Shown: positions 52,578 through 64,000 of the stretch, in pieces
Layout: every line of letters starts with the position of its first letter
How positions within the stretch are numbered: the stretch's first letter is position 1
DNA from: Favolaschia claudopus
Taxonomy: Eukaryota > Basidiomycota > Agaricomycetes > Agaricales > Mycenaceae
DNA length: 64,000 bases
Reading direction: 5' to 3'
Assembly: GCA_037176885.1 (NCBI GenBank)
Contig: JAWWNJ010000048.1
Location: 682,001-746,000, forward strand
Notes under the pieces: model-generated
What the model saw: the letters and a program-made list of their open reading frames with translations, nothing else
What the model was told of the DNA's origin: nothing
Databases searched by the model: none
Position numbers and translations under genes: made by a program

Positions 52578-55500
52578 TTAACCATCAAGGAGAGTTAGCG
52601 GTTCAGATAGAACTGGACGAGAATAATGTTCCTAGAATTTGCGCTTTGATGAAATCTGGAGAAGAGGGGTTTTCGATGGCCGAGACGAAAATGGCCTACC
52701 TAGCGGCTGCCATGCCAGAAGTTGATGACAAACCCGCGGCTCAGCTATTTCAGGAATATAATGAGCAGCTGACAGAAGGAAAGAACGTCGGCGAATCCTA
52801 TGTAGCCATCGTAGCTAATATAACGGATAAAGTCAGAGAGAAACTGAAGGACCCAGCCGCTGTGTTCATGACAGCCGGTGCCGATGTTGAGTCGCTCAAA
52901 CAGGAGCGGTCTCGGCATTCAGCGGGGGAGCGCTGTCAGTGCTGTGACTACGCCGACTGGGTGGTGCCCGGGTTCGAACACAACGAAACGAAAGTGGTGT
53001 TGATGGAGGAAATCGTTCCTGAGGATCACCCGCCTGAAGTCGAGGTGAAGGAGGTGTTCTCGAAGAAATATAAGCCGGTAGCGCTGAAAGTAAAGCCGGT
53101 CCTCGAGCCGCTCCCTCCCGAGTTCAGGATAGAAAGAAATATCATTGGGGATCCGCTGCAGAATCTCGTCCCGCTAGACCCTCACCCGCCAGAGTTCGTT
53201 CCCGTAGGGAGGTACACAGCGGAAAGGAAAGCGGTAGTGGACGAACTGCATAATGATGGGTTCCTGAATGATGAAGAGATGAAGCTGGTTCATCACATGT
53301 TATCTATACACGAAAATACGGTAGCATGGGATGACAGTGAACGAGGAACTTTCAGGACGGATTTCTTCCCGCCAGTCAAGTTCCCGGTGAAGGCAGACCA
53401 TAAGGTCTGGGTGGAAAGAAATATTCCCATCCCGCCGGGACAGCTGGAAGAAGTCTGCAAGGTGCTTAGGGCGAGTATCGACGCCAATATCTACGAACCG
53501 TCCAACGGCTCGTACCGCACCAAGTACTTTGGAGTTCTGAAGAGTGATAAGAAGTCAATTCGGTTAGTGCATTCGTTGGAGCCGCTGAACGCGGTAACCA
53601 TTGCACACTCTGGGGTGCCTCCCGGCGCCGCGGATCTAGCCGAACATTTCGCAGGAAGGGCTTGTGGGTCCACGTTTGATCTTTATTCTGGGTACAACCA
53701 CCGGCTGATTGACCCGGAATCTCGAGATTACACGACCTTCCAAACTCCGTTTGGGGCGCTTCGATTGGTAAGATTGCCGCAGGGTTGGACCAACTCGGTG
53801 CCGATCTTCCACGAAGACGTAACCTACATCCTGCGAGATGAAATTCCTGCGGTTACCCGGCCGTATATAGACGACGTGCCTGTCGCCGGCGGCTTCACTC
53901 GATATGAGAAGCCTGACGGGACGTACGAGACCATCCCTGAGAACCCGCTGATAAGGGTCCTTGTGTGGTTACACTTGGTAGACTGCAACCGGGTACTTAC
54001 CCGGCTAGCCTATTCTGGGGCGACTGTAAGCGGGAAGAAGTTGCAGATTTGCCGGGGAACCTTTAAGGTGGTCGGCCATGTCTGCTCATACGAGGGCATG
54101 CGCCCGGATGAAGATAGAATCGGCGTCATTGAGCGTTGGGGCCCGCTGAAGGATTTCCACGATGTGAAAGCCTTTCTGGGAACTGTGGGCGTTATGAGGA
54201 TGTTCATCCAAGACTACACGGTCAAGGCTGAACCGATTCAGAAGCTCACCCGGAAAGAAGTCATATTCGAGTGGGGCCCGCCCCAAGACGCCTGCATGAA
54301 AGTTTTGAAGAAGGCTTTGCGAGAATGTCCCGCGCTTAGACCTATAAGATATGAATGGGACACCGAAGTGGTGCTGGCGGTTGATACGTCGTACCTTGGA
54401 GTTGGAGTGCATGTGTACCAGCGGGATCCTTTGGACCTAAATAAGCGGTATTATGCCCGCTTCAGCTCCATACCTTTGAATGAACGAGAGTCGAGGTATT
54501 CTCAGCCCAAGCGGGAATTGTTTGGCTTGAAGAGGGCGCTAGACCACATGCAATATTGGCTGTTGGGCTGCCGCAAGCTGGTTGTCGAGACCGACGCTCA
54601 GTACCTCAAGGGCATGTTGGATCACCCGGGAATGGGACCCAACGCTACGATCAACCGCTGGATCGAGGAGATCTTAATGTTTCATTTCACTCTGAAGCAT
54701 GTACCGGGCAAGACTTTCGGGTCAGATGGGCTCTCCCGCCGGCGTATTCAGCCGGGGGATCCAGAGTATGATCATCCAGAAGACGAGTTCGATAATAATG
54801 AACCGCCGGGTCTTCATCCCGAAAGTAGTGCTTGGCCGCCTCTCAAGAATTTCGAGGATTTCAAGCACGATATTGACACCCGAGGTGGATATATGGTAGC
54901 TGAATTGGCGGGAGATGAGGCTCGGTCAGCCGCTGACTTCGAAAACGACGCCGAACAGGCCTGGGCTTACACCCGCCTTAGTAGAGAATATGTTTTCGAA
55001 GTCTTCTCTCAGTCAAAGGGTGACGACAAGCCAGCAGGCGAGCCGCTGATCCCTGACCTCGAATTGAAATACGACCCGACGAAGCGGGAACCGTATTCTG
55101 AAGACCAACGATCTGTAGCGGCGAAGCTAGCGGACGAGCGGCTGCTCCTCATGAAGGAATGGCGGCGAAACACCCTGGCTCGCCCGGATGGCATGAACGA
55201 CAAAGAATACAAAGCTTTCTTGCGATTCGCCACCGGCTTCTTCGAGGATGCTGATGGAAAACTCTATCATAAATCCACAACGGGGAGCGCACACCAGTTG
55301 GTGGTAGACAAAGGACACCGAATGTATATGATGCGAGCGGCTCATGATAGCCTAGCTCACCGCGGCGTCTTCGCTACCAAATCCTTGATAGAAATGCGCT
55401 TCTGGTGGCCTGAGATGGAGCGGGATGTCACTTGGTACATTAAGACTTGCGAATTGTGTCAATTGAGGCAAAGGACTTTATTAAAGATCCCGCCCGTTGT

Positions 55501-56662
55501 CACTCATACCCCTTCGCTCTTCCAAGTGGTACACGTCGACGTGATGGTCGTTGGTACTCCTTCCAACGGCTTCAATAAAATTGTCGACGCCCGCTGCTCT
55601 CTCAGCAGCTACATAGAAGCGCGGCCGATAAAGAACGAGAATGCCAGAACGCTGGCCTTGTTCTTACTTGAAGATGTGATTTGCAGGTGGGGTTGCCCGG
55701 AGGAACTGGTGACAGATAATGCGCCGGCCTTCCTAGCGGCCGTAGCCTACCTTGAGTCTAAATACGGCATAAGAAATATTAGAGTTTCGCCGTATAATTC
55801 TCAAGCCAACGGGAAAGTCGAAAATGGGCATTTCTCGATGAGGCAATCCTTATGGAAAGCTACTGGCGGGAATCCCAGCAAGTGGTACTGGTTCTTCCCG
55901 CAGATGTTGTGGGCTGACCGGGTCACTATTCGACGAGGAACGGGTTGTTCACCTTACTTTATGGTAACGGGCGCACATCCAATCCTCCCGCTGGATATAG
56001 AAGAAGCGACTTGGCTAGTGCATCTGCCCGGCAGGACTCTAACGACCGCTGAGTTAATCGGCTATCGAGCCCAGGCTTTGGCTAAGCACGCCACTCACGT
56101 CGAACAGATGAGGGAGCGGGTCACCGACGAGAAGCGAGCGAATTTACGCCGGTATGAGATAGCACATAAACATACTATCGAAGATTACCATTTCGAGCCG
56201 GGAGACTTGGTGCTCATCAGGAATACGACCGTTGAGAAATCGCTGAATACGAAGATGGCCGCCAGATACCTGGGACCAGTAATTATCATCCGGCGTACGA
56301 AAGGTGGAAGTTATATCGTGGCGGAGATGGACGGCTCTGTCTTTCAATCGAAGATTGCTCAGTTCAGAGTGGTCCCCTTCGAGCAGCGGCGCTCTATCAA
56401 GCTGCCCGCTGACATTCACGACTTAATCGACCTCTCGGCAGAGACGCTAGAAAAGATGGTCCAGGAGGAAGACGGTTATTCTGGAGATGACTTCCAATTC
56501 GGGAATGTAAGGTTAACCCCCAGCGGGGCGGCTGACGAAGAGCCGGCTCTGCAGGAGGCCTTGCCCGAGGAAGAAGAAGAGGAAGAGGAACCTGACACGG
56601 ATGAGCCGCTGCCTTTCAAACGAAAGACTCGTTCTGCCACGAAAGCCGCTGCCCGGGAATGA
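52553..56662 (+). CDS. pol: Family A Pol: RT, RNase H, integrase (complete)
   Basis: Frame -1 to protease. Counting from 52574: RT with YIDD at 431-434, RNase H with D604, E about 648 and D about 674, HHCC domain about 916-965, integrase core with VHVDVM (about 990), TDN (about 1048) and VENGH (about 1083), GPY/F-like module about 1232-1270, then a glutamate run and basic tail. No stop or frameshift. The last 993 bp are identical to 1-993. Confidence 0.95.
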   Translation, partial: KFSEFEELINHQGELAVQIELDENNVPRICALMKSGEEGFSMAETKMAYLAAAMPEVDDKPAAQLFQEYNEQLTEGKNVGESYVAIVANITDKVREKLKDPAAVFMTAGADVESLKQERSRHSAGERCQCCDYADWVVPGFEHNETKVVLMEEIVPEDHPPEVEVKEVFSKKYKPVALKVKPVLEPLPPEFRIERNIIGDPLQNLVPLDPHPPEFVPVGRYTAERKAVVDELHNDGFLNDEEMKLVHHMLSIHENTVAWDDSERGTFRTDFFPPVKFPVKADHKVWVERNIPIPPGQLEEVCKVLRASIDANIYEPSNGSYRTKYFGVLKSDKKSIRLVHSLEPLNAVTIAHSGVPPGAADLAEHFAGRACGSTFDLYSGYNHRLIDPESRDYTTFQTPFGALRLVRLPQGWTNSVPIFHEDVTYILRDEIPAVTRPYIDDVPVAGGFTRYEKPDGTYETIPENPLIRVLVWLHLVDCNRVLTRLAYSGATVSGKKLQICRGTFKVVGHVCSYEGMRPDEDRIGVIERWGPLKDFHDVKAFLGTVGVMRMFIQDYTVKAEPIQKLTRKEVIFEWGPPQDACMKVLKKALRECPALRPIRYEWDTEVVLAVDTSYLGVGVHVYQRDPLDLNKRYYARFSSIPLNERESRYSQPKRELFGLKRALDHMQYWLLGCRKLVVETDAQYLKGMLDHPGMGPNATINRWIEEILMFHFTLKHVPGKTFGSDGLSRRRIQPGDPEYDHPEDEFDNNEPPGLHPESSAWPPLKNFEDFKHDIDTRGGYMVAELAGDEARSAADFENDAEQAWAYTRLSREYVFEVFSQSKGDDKPAGEPLIPDLELKYDPTKREPYSEDQRSVAAKLADERLLLMKEWRRNTLARPDGMNDKEYKAFLRFATGFFEDADGKLYHKSTTGSAHQLVVDKGHRMYMMRAAHDSLAHRGVFATKSLIEMRFWWPEMERDVTWYIKTCELCQLRQRTLLKIPPVVTHTPSLFQVVHVDVMVVGTPSNGFNKIVDARCSLSSYIEARPIKNENARTLALFLLEDVICRWGCPEELVTDNAPAFLAAVAYLESKYGIRNIRVSPYNSQANGKVENGHFSMRQSLWKATGGNPSKWYWFFPQMLWADRVTIRRGTGCSPYFMVTGAHPILPLDIEEATWLVHLPGRTLTTAELIGYRAQALAKHATHVEQMRERVTDEKRANLRRYEIAHKHTIEDYHFEPGDLVLIRNTTVEKSLNTKMAARYLGPVIIIRRTKGGSYIVAEMDGSVFQSKIAQFRVVPFEQRRSIKLPADIHDLIDLSAETLEKMVQEEDGYSGDDFQFGNVRLTPSGAADEEPALQEALPEEEEEEEEPDTDEPLPFKRKTRSATKAAARE

Positions 56663-56884
56663 ATTACTGCTACGATATCTACGTTACAGTCTGAAACGAG
56701 ATTCGAAGTCTTTAAGTAATTGGATTTCCTTCATCTCCCGCCAGTGCGCTGCGAACAGGTTGCGCACCCGGGGAGTGTGTGGCGGCCAGCAGAAGGATGA
56801 GCCGTGAGGTGTCCGAAACGATTGAGCCAGTACCGAGGATTCTGAAGAAAGGGGGACCCGCTGGGGGAACTCTTTAGGAACGAG

Positions 56885-58125
56885 TCAGGGAACATGAGCA
56901 TCGACGCCGGCAGAGGAAGACTCGGGGAAGTCGCGAAGGCGAGCCGAGATCTTCTCTCCTTCGTCGAGGAGCTGCTCGCGCCGGGCCAGAGAACTACGAA
57001 GGTTCTCGTGGATGACCGCCAGCTCGACCATGATGAAATACATCCGCTTGCGCAAGGCAAGGTGGTTGCTCATGAACTCGGTGCCCATCTCAACGACGCT
57101 AGCGGCCTCGTCGACAACAGCACCTGAAGCGGGTGCCGAAGCGTAAAACTCAGCCGTTGCTGTAATAACATTCAGCGGGAAACCACTAACAATGGACGGG
57201 AAACTCACCGTTGGTGAGGAAGGAGTCCTCGTGGAACGGGACGTTGTCGATGCGAGCGTGCTTGTTGCCTTTGCCCTTCTTAGCGGGGGCCGGGCTATGC
57301 TGAAAGATTGAAATAAATGACAGAAGCTAAAGCAGAAATAACGTGCGACTTACAGCGCGCGCACCCTTCTTGCCCGCCATGGCTGATTTAGCCTTGGGAC
57401 CGGTAGGGGGAGCCTTGGGAGCGGGGACATGCTCATCGTCAACGAGCATCTGGGTGAACAAACACCCAACGGCGATGATAGAAGTGTCAATCGTCAGCTC
57501 TACACAGGCCAGCTGTTAAACGAAAGAACGAACCTCGTCAGCACCAAGGGTGGTGAGAGCGGGCGATGGAGCACGAACGGTGCCTTCGTCCTCGTCCTCA
57601 GACTCAGGTTCACCCTGAGACCGCCCGCGAGTACTCTTCTAGCGGGGGATGATTGTGAGTCAAGGGTGAGCACGACAATAAAAGTTAGTGAAACCGACCC
57701 GGGTCCCCTTGGAAGAAGAAACGGTGGAGACGGGCGGGATCGCCTTCTTGAAACGGTCTTCGTGAATGGCCTTGGTGATCCGCCGCAGGACATCGTACCC
57801 AGCGGGGAAGGTCACGTCCCGTTTACCATCCGGGTCGTACAAGGAGTGGTAATATTCACGCGAGGTGAAGATTGCCTCACGAAGAACCGCGCTCTTGTCT
57901 TCCAAAATGAAAGGCATGAGCGGGGGAAGGCGCGCCTACGAACGAAAGAATAATGTTAACAAAACGAGACTGGTCAATGTAGCCGGCGGCTCTTACGAGA
58001 ATCTCGGCGACGTCCTTGAGCTGGTTTTTACGAGACTCGGGCGGCGAATACTTGACGAGATTGGCGGCAACGTCCATAGCCTTGAGAAAATCGGCTTTGA
58101 CGGTGTTGTAATCGTTTTGAGACAT
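56885..58125 (-). CDS. A5, right copy
   Basis: Same six exons as 1216-2456 shifted by 55,669; one intronic difference (57492). Frame intact. Confidence 0.8.
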
Positions 58126-58376
58126 TTTGGAGGAAGCAGAGTAAAGACAGTAGACGAGGCTGGGGGGTATACCCGTCCGCCCGCTGCTTCTTATACTCGA
58201 GCGGCCGTAATTAACGCCGTAAGGATAATTTGGACGGAATTTGGTCAACGGCCGAACTTGGATTACCATTTATGGTAGATGCACCCGCCGGTGGCGCAGA
58301 AAATTATTTCAAACGCACCCGATCGTTCCGTGGCACGAAAATTTGCTGCCGGGGAACCTGAATTTCCTCTGATCGA

Positions 58377-58415
58377 TCAACTGGGGACAGTTGAGATTTC
58401 TGAAAGGGGGAGAGG
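58377..58415 (+). promoter_or_regulatory. Internal PPT-like tract with hairpin (family A, right copy)
   Basis: Identical to 2708-2746. Confidence 0.7.
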
Positions 58416-58545
58416 TGGGTCACCTAGCACGTCATTTGAGGGCAGCGGGCACATCTTTACCAAGAAATAAATGTTTCCAAGGCCTCACATGGGGCGGGAG
58501 CGTGTGTTATCGGAACGAACTATCCGAAGGTACATGTGCCTGTAT

Positions 58546-59174
58546 CTACACTGCCCGCATCCTAGCCGGAAGATCCAGGAAAAGATTATTGGCGAGAACG
58601 TCTAACCGCTCGCGGATAACAGCAACATACGCAGCCGGGAGATTAGCCGTTTTGGCCTCCTGAAGAAGATGGAAAACCAAGCGGGCCTCGAAGTAAAAAG
58701 ACAGCCGTTGGGCTGCCTCTGCGACGTTCCGCCCGACGATTACAGAATGGTATTGTTGCCAGAATGGGAACTGCGCCAGGGTCCCCTCATGAAGGACGTC
58801 CCAAGCAGCTAGCTGTTCCTTCGTAGCCGCTAGAAGCGAGCGGGGAATCAGTTGTGGCGCAACAGATAAGAAAGAAGTCGTCACTTACGATCGGGACCCT
58901 CTTTGAAACGGTGCCGGCGGGCAGCAATTTCATCGGCCAGCTCAGCGGTCTGGGTGTACGAGCAGTTGTGCTTCAGCAAGTAACAGCGGGTGCACGGCGC
59001 TCCCCACTCAGTAAACTCGCAATGAGAACGGGCGTTGAGGCACGCAGAGCATACCCGGCCAGGCTGCCGAATGATGAGGAATTACCCGAGGCAAAATGTT
59101 CAGGAACGTACATAGTACTCCCTGAGCGGGCCGACGGGGTCATTCGGGAAGAGTGGATGTTCCAGCAAAGACAT
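58546..59174 (-). CDS. A4, right copy
   Basis: Same three exons as 2877-3505; no difference seen. Confidence 0.8.
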
Positions 59175-59457
59175 GAGTAGACGACTGAAGCAAATGGGAC
59201 CTTCCCGCCAGCTTAAATATCTCTCTGAGACCTGGCGGGAGACCCAAAAACAGAGAGATCGACAGCGGGACTCATTGCACCCGATGCTCCCGGAAGATCC
59301 GCAATACATGTGGAATATCCAACGAGGTGCTGAGCTCCCGCTGGGCAAAAACACGAGGAAGCTTTGGTTTCTAAGAAGCCTTCCTAATCGGGCAGCTTGA
59401 AACAGAGTTTTAAAGATGCAAGTTCGTTTGACAGTGGGAATATATTTCCTACTACGC

Positions 59458-60129
59458 TTACGGCCCGATGAACATGACAGGCGGGAGCCTTGCGCCGGAC
59501 TGGAGGGCTACAGCGTCTAACCTATCCCGGAGGAGATCTACAATTTCCTTTCGTATGCCCGCCCCCTTCGCGTCAAACCACAGTCCGTACAAGAAGCGTA
59601 GCTGGCCAAACCCAAGGGTGCCGAGCATGGACCTGGCGGCGAGGATGGTGCAAGTACGCACGTCAATGTACCTCTTCTCGTCGAGTCGGGCGCCGGCAGC
59701 CCTGGCGTACCAGTCAAACTGAGCGATCCGCCCGGCGGAGGGAACTAAAATTCACTAAGACCCCCGCTGAGAGGTAGAAAGATAGAAAGCAGACTTACCT
59801 GGCCGAGAGGCTAGGAGAGTGTCGCGACGACGGCTGTTCTCGGCCTGCCAGACGGACTTCTTAGTGTAGCAGCACAAGGCGGCGCGGCCTATGAACATGC
59901 AGCTGAGGCAGGCTTCACCCCACTGAATCCAGATGCAATGGCGGTAGTTCTTGAGGCAGCACTGGCATTCGTACTCCGGCTAAGAAGAGGCACCCGTCAG
60001 CGGGAGAGCACTGAGAAAGAGCGAAAGACCCACAAACTGAGCTTGAAGTACGAGCTGGTACTCTGAGGGACCGGTGAAGCTCCTAAAGCGTTCTGAGTAA
60101 AAAGTCGCTGCCAAAGAAAAGGCGGGCAT
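59458..60129 (-). CDS. A3, right copy
   Basis: Same three exons as 3789-4460; differs by one synonymous base (59479). Confidence 0.8.
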
Positions 60130-60301
60130 CGCTCGAAGGACCCACTGGGCACCGGCCGCTATAAGTAAAACCTATAGCCGACGGGTGAGTACCACCGGCT
60201 ACCGGACCAAAAGCTCAGGCGGAATCAGACATCACGATAACGGCTTGCGACCGGGCAAAGAGATTTATTTGACCCTAACGGGGAAACGCTACTAGCCTGG
60301 G

Positions 60302-61044
60302 TTACCGCTCGAAGGTCTGGCGGCGCGTGCTTTGGGCCAAGGGCACGACGGTCGGAACATTAGAGTCCCGTCGCCTGATATCATGGAGCGAGATAGCTGC
60401 ATCGACGTCGCACTGGGCATGGATCGAGCGATCCTGGGTACGCCACTCGCGTAAAACTCGAGACAGGATGTTGTAGAAATACAGCCGCCGGCTGGAGTGG
60501 GCGGCGTGGTTTAGGTCGTGAGCAATGTCCCAGTCACGAAGGTCGCCAGCAAATTCCTCCCGCCGACGCAAGAAGTCAGCGGGCTCACCGTCCACCGAAC
60601 CTATAAACATATCGGGGCTTAAGCCGCCGAGGCGCAGGTGGTACCAGAGTTCGAGGAATGCAAGGTCGTACAAAGTGCCGCCTGAATAGAATAAGAAAGA
60701 TGAGAATTTGAAGAGCGGCAGGACTTACCGCTGCGATAGATGAAAAGTGTCGGAAAGGTCGAAGAAGGATAGGTATACTTGAACCAATCCACCCCGGCGA
60801 ACAAGCATTTGGGGACCTTCGCTTCCCGGCACCTAGTGCACTTAGACCCCCAGTGAAGGAATTCACAGTCTTCGCCGGCGTCACTACAAGGTGTGCAGAC
60901 GAGATTCGGCTAGCGGCTGGTTGGACTTGGCGCAGAAATGTGTTGAAGACAGCCTACCACAGTATAAATCTTGCGCACGAAGTCTTGACTGACCGCCGGG
61001 AAGAAATGGTAGTCGATTAAGACTTCACCTACGGGCTGAGGCAT
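60302..61044 (-). CDS. A2, right copy
   Basis: Same three exons as 4633-5375; no difference seen. Confidence 0.8.
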
Positions 61045-61824
61045 GACAATGAAGGAAAAAGATGGTTTGATTGGCTATCTACCCCTATCGACTATACAAG
61101 TACGGTAGCGGGCAGCTCGGGCCGCCGGGCCAGTTCTACTCTACGTTATCGCTCTTACGAGACCGGCGGGAGAAATGAGGAACTAGCCACCCGGTGGAGT
61201 CCGAGGACAGCCGCCGACAGCCAGACGAGAAGCCGCGGGCAAGCCCCGGTATCTGATGACCCCGGTGATAAGCACCGTTGCCGTTCGGCATGTTGAAAAA
61301 CTCGAGAGGTTCAAGGTTCAGCTCGCTCTCCAAGTCGTAATCAGCCGACGGGCGTAGCACTTAGGCGGAATCCTTTGCTTAAAGACCCTTACAAATTGCT
61401 TAGAGGATCTGGCCGGGGACTCTGACTTTGGAACTTAAATCGAACTTAAGATTTTCACACAGAAAGAAGGGGCATCGTAAAAGCTTTTATTTTTCATCGG
61501 CTCTTTGGCCGGTACACGATGCTAAACTACTTGGGGCATTTGATTTTTATTTCTATGGATCGTGGCGGGTGGAATTCCACCAGGCCAGATCCTTCGCAAC
61601 CAGCGGGATTATGGGACCCGTACCCGTAGCTTTTGATGATATTGGGGGCCGCTCGGCCCCCGCGATTATTGAATACAGAAAAATATTTCTGAGAAAGAAG
61701 TCAGTTGAAGTCGAACTTAGCGGGAAGAATAGGCAAGTTGCTCACTTGCCGCCCGCCCACCCACGAGGAACTCTGGAAAGAAGGGTCAGAAGAAGTCAAG
61801 GAAGTACTAGTTGGACTCACCGGC

Positions 61825-63987
61825 TCAGGCATAGTCGTCGAGGTCGATGACGGAGGCCTCGACGGTGTCGTCGACTTCTCCAACTGCGTCAGCCTCGGCG
61901 GCGTCCCCTTCCTCGACAGACATGGTGTCCGCGTCCTCGTCGTCGAGTTGCTCGGCAACGCTGCCGGCGACCTCGTCCTCGCTGTCCTCTTCCTCAGACT
62001 CGTCCCCGCTAGAGACCTCCTCGAAAGCGAAGGCTTCAGCCAAGAAGTCCCGCTCGAGTGCTAAGTGACCCACCTCAGTCACCGGCGCGACGACTTCCGC
62101 GTCGCTCACGAACTCCTCGTCCTCAGGCTCGCCGGCACGACCTTTGCCTTTCGAGCGGGATCGCGGCTCTGGAGTCGGCGGGTGGGATCCGAGATCCATG
62201 GCTGGGACGGGCAAGATTGACTTAGCAGGCATTTATGATAGAAGAAATTGAAAAAGGGACTTACCGTCAAGCGGGCCGTCGTCAGCCGATTCCTCCTCAG
62301 TAGGAGAAGGCGGCGGGCGGAACTCGTCGTTGGGCGCGTCGGTCTCGTCGTCGTGAACCACCGGGTCAGACTTGACCTTGGACTTCCTGGCGGCAGGAGC
62401 TTTACGACGGCGGGGAGGTTTGACTTCCTCATCAGGTGCCTCCATGAAAGTTCCCCGGGCGTACAATTGACGGAAGAAACCCGGCACGTTCTGGTGCTTG
62501 GCGCTGTAAGGCAGCGGATGCCCATCGAAGTCCAAGGGATCGAGTTCGAGCGGGCCGTCGCCGTCCTTGTGGGCGCGAGCTCTAACTCTCGAGCCATCGG
62601 GGCCGGTCGACGAGACGGGGATCTTCTCGCCCTCTTCGTCCTCCTTGAAGATGACCTCGTAGCAGTCGTCCGGCTGTGAAGGAAATAAGGAGATAGATAA
62701 GATTTAGAAAGGGGGAGGGCTTACCTCGACCTGTATGAACTCAGGTGCCCGCTTGTCTTTATCGTCCGACGGAATCAAGAAGAAGCCAAGAGGCGCGGAC
62801 CGGTCGTTGGCGTCATAAGCCTTATAGAAGTTATAGGCTGTGCCAAAGATCGGGACGTCCGCCTCGTCAAGGAGCGCCATCGGGAAGAATTGCCAGGCGC
62901 GGATTTGGTTGATATCCGTGCCGGCGTGCATCCCCTGGGTCATCGCAATACGAAGCATGTGCTCCATGTGCTCCTCCCGCTCCTCGACCGTTTTACCGTC
63001 GAAGCGGGCGACGAAATCTTCACGTTTGACCTGCCGGCGGGTGGTGAGAATGGCGTGCAGCAATTTGAACATTTTGCGGCGAAGGTGGGCATAGGCGCTT
63101 TCCAGCGAGTTTTGAATCGAGAAAATGGTTGCGCTGGCCTGATTCACGTCCTCGTTGAGGTCATACCACTCTGCAAAGTAACGGTCAGCGGGAGAAAGAT
63201 AGAAAAATATTTAATTCTTACCCGGGCGGGTCATGGAGGTCCATTCCTTGAGCTCGGTGCCCATGAGGCTCAGTTCCTCGCCGGTAGCCAAGAAAGTGCA
63301 GTCTTTCTTGGACTTCAAACTGGCGCAGGCTGAGCACTCAGCGGGGAATGCGGAGACATCGCACTCCGACCCGTTGTGGATACAACGGATGCACCGGGGG
63401 CCGTACTAAGGAGAAAACAAGAATTAGAAGAAAACCCAGTCAGCCGTTTGAGGCACTTACCTGAGCGAGGAACAACTCGAGGGTTGTCACGAAATTGTCA
63501 GAGCTGAGGGCGAACATTCCCCGCTCCGGGTCGATCGGGAGCTCCTTGCGCATGGCGGCGTTCGGGTAGGCAGAAAGGAATTTCTTGAGGAGCTCTTTGT
63601 TAGGAATAACAAAGCCCTCTCCTTTGGCCTTCTTAGTGGTCGGCGGGTTCTAGAATTTGGTCTGGTTCATACCGGGCGAGATAAACGTTGAAAGAAATGG
63701 AACCAAGACTCACCGGGTTGATACCGAGGTTGCGGATGATCATGCGGTAGGCCATGTCGGCCACGACGTTGGTCATCGACGGCACCTCGTCAATCAACAC
63801 ATGCTCTTGAGGGTGGCGGGGGGTTGGCTTTGATGTGGAGGCCTTCCTCGTCGGCGGGGGTTTGGTGATGACTATGAAGGAAAGATTCAGCGGGCGTTTG
63901 TACTTGAAAATTAAAAGTTCACTTACGAACGATAGGCTTCTTGGAAGCCTTGACCTCGGATTCGGAGACGTACTCGAGCGGGGGAGT
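61825..63987 (-). CDS. A1, right copy, exons 7-13 only (window end)
   Basis: Exons correspond to 6156-8318 shifted by 55,669, including the Zn2Cys6-like exon at 63222-63405. Exons 1-6 lie beyond the window, so it is unknown whether this copy is interrupted by family B. Confidence 0.78.
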
Positions 63988-64000
63988 CTAGGAAAAATTT

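Larger units (their letters stand above)
47422..64000 (+). mobile_element. Family A retrotransposon, right copy, 5' part (continues past the window)
   Basis: 5' LTR, PBS, gag, protease, pol and the antisense block up to A1 exon 7. All frames are open. It inserted into the C protease gene at gcgt. Confidence 0.95.
55670..64000 (+). repeat. Right copy of the 55,669-bp-period direct repeat
   Basis: Partner of 1-8331. It stops in the intron between exons 6 and 7 of gene A1, before the place that would correspond to the family B insertion. The window therefore does not show whether this copy also carries B. Confidence 0.95.

Noticed and set aside
1..64000. Window as a circular contig overlapping itself
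   Set aside because: Two SNPs separate the repeated 8.3 kb, which a simple self-overlap would not give. A misassembly of haplotypes or repeats is still possible and is kept as the refuting case.

Overview
This window is a nested block of very large Ty3/gypsy-like LTR retrotransposons from what looks like a filamentous fungus, probably a basidiomycete. The reasons are introns of about 50-65 bp with GTNNGT donors and CAG/TAG acceptors, fungal-type six-cysteine clusters, and no bacterial signals. The species cannot be fixed from the sequence, and I see no ordinary host gene.

Layout. I call three full-size families A, B and C and one solo LTR D. Family A (about 20.4 kb without its own insertions, plus strand) appears twice. 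The 3' part of one copy covers 1-31507 and carries B (8825-26829, minus strand, 18,005 bp, LTRs with no difference that I could see) and D (28892-30207). The 5' part of another copy covers 47422-64000. Family C (minus strand, about 17 kb) occupies 31508-47421 and also holds a 503-bp hAT-like MITE and a tRNA-like/SINE-like segment. Target-site duplications are CCGG (B), GCGT (A), ACGG (D) and an 8-bp one for the MITE. Positions 1-8331 equal 55670-64000 except for two SNPs that I saw. The single C LTR (33984-35651) has a PBS on one side and a polypurine tract on the other. The right flank of the left A copy and the left flank of the right A copy carry the same GCGT. The simplest reading is a tandem duplication with a 55,669-bp period, made by recombination between the two LTRs of one C element after A had inserted into it.

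How the elements are built. Each family has, on its sense strand, LTR - PBS - gag - protease - pol (RT, RNase H, HHCC/DDE integrase, GPY/F-like module). Gag, protease and pol lie in three successive -1 frames, with slippery-type heptamers at both joins. Between pol and the 3' LTR lie 6-8 kb of spliced genes on the opposite strand, convergent with pol. They fall into three classes. Class I is large, with a nuclear-signal-like basic patch and a Zn2Cys6-like cluster (A1, B1, C1). Class II is small, usually three exons, with an N-terminal Zn2Cys6-like cluster and a WG signature (A2, A3, A4, B3, C2). Class III is a separate coiled or basic protein (A5, B2, C3), and in B2 it carries a CCHC knuckle. 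Exon lengths and phases are shared across families.

Possible system. Two non-coding features accompany the antisense genes. First, each element is studded with its own short GC-rich motif (CCGCGG throughout B, AGCGGG throughout A). Second, a perfect stem with an RGGA tetraloop lies just before the polypurine tract and again just before the class III gene; the stem sequence changes between families while pairing is kept. My hypothesis is that these are retrotransposons carrying their own DNA- or chromatin-binding antisense gene module that acts on dispersed element-specific sites. B is intact and looks youngest. A is intact as far as seen, apart from a DGG protease triad. C is broken by a pol deletion, a stop codon in C3 and several insertions.
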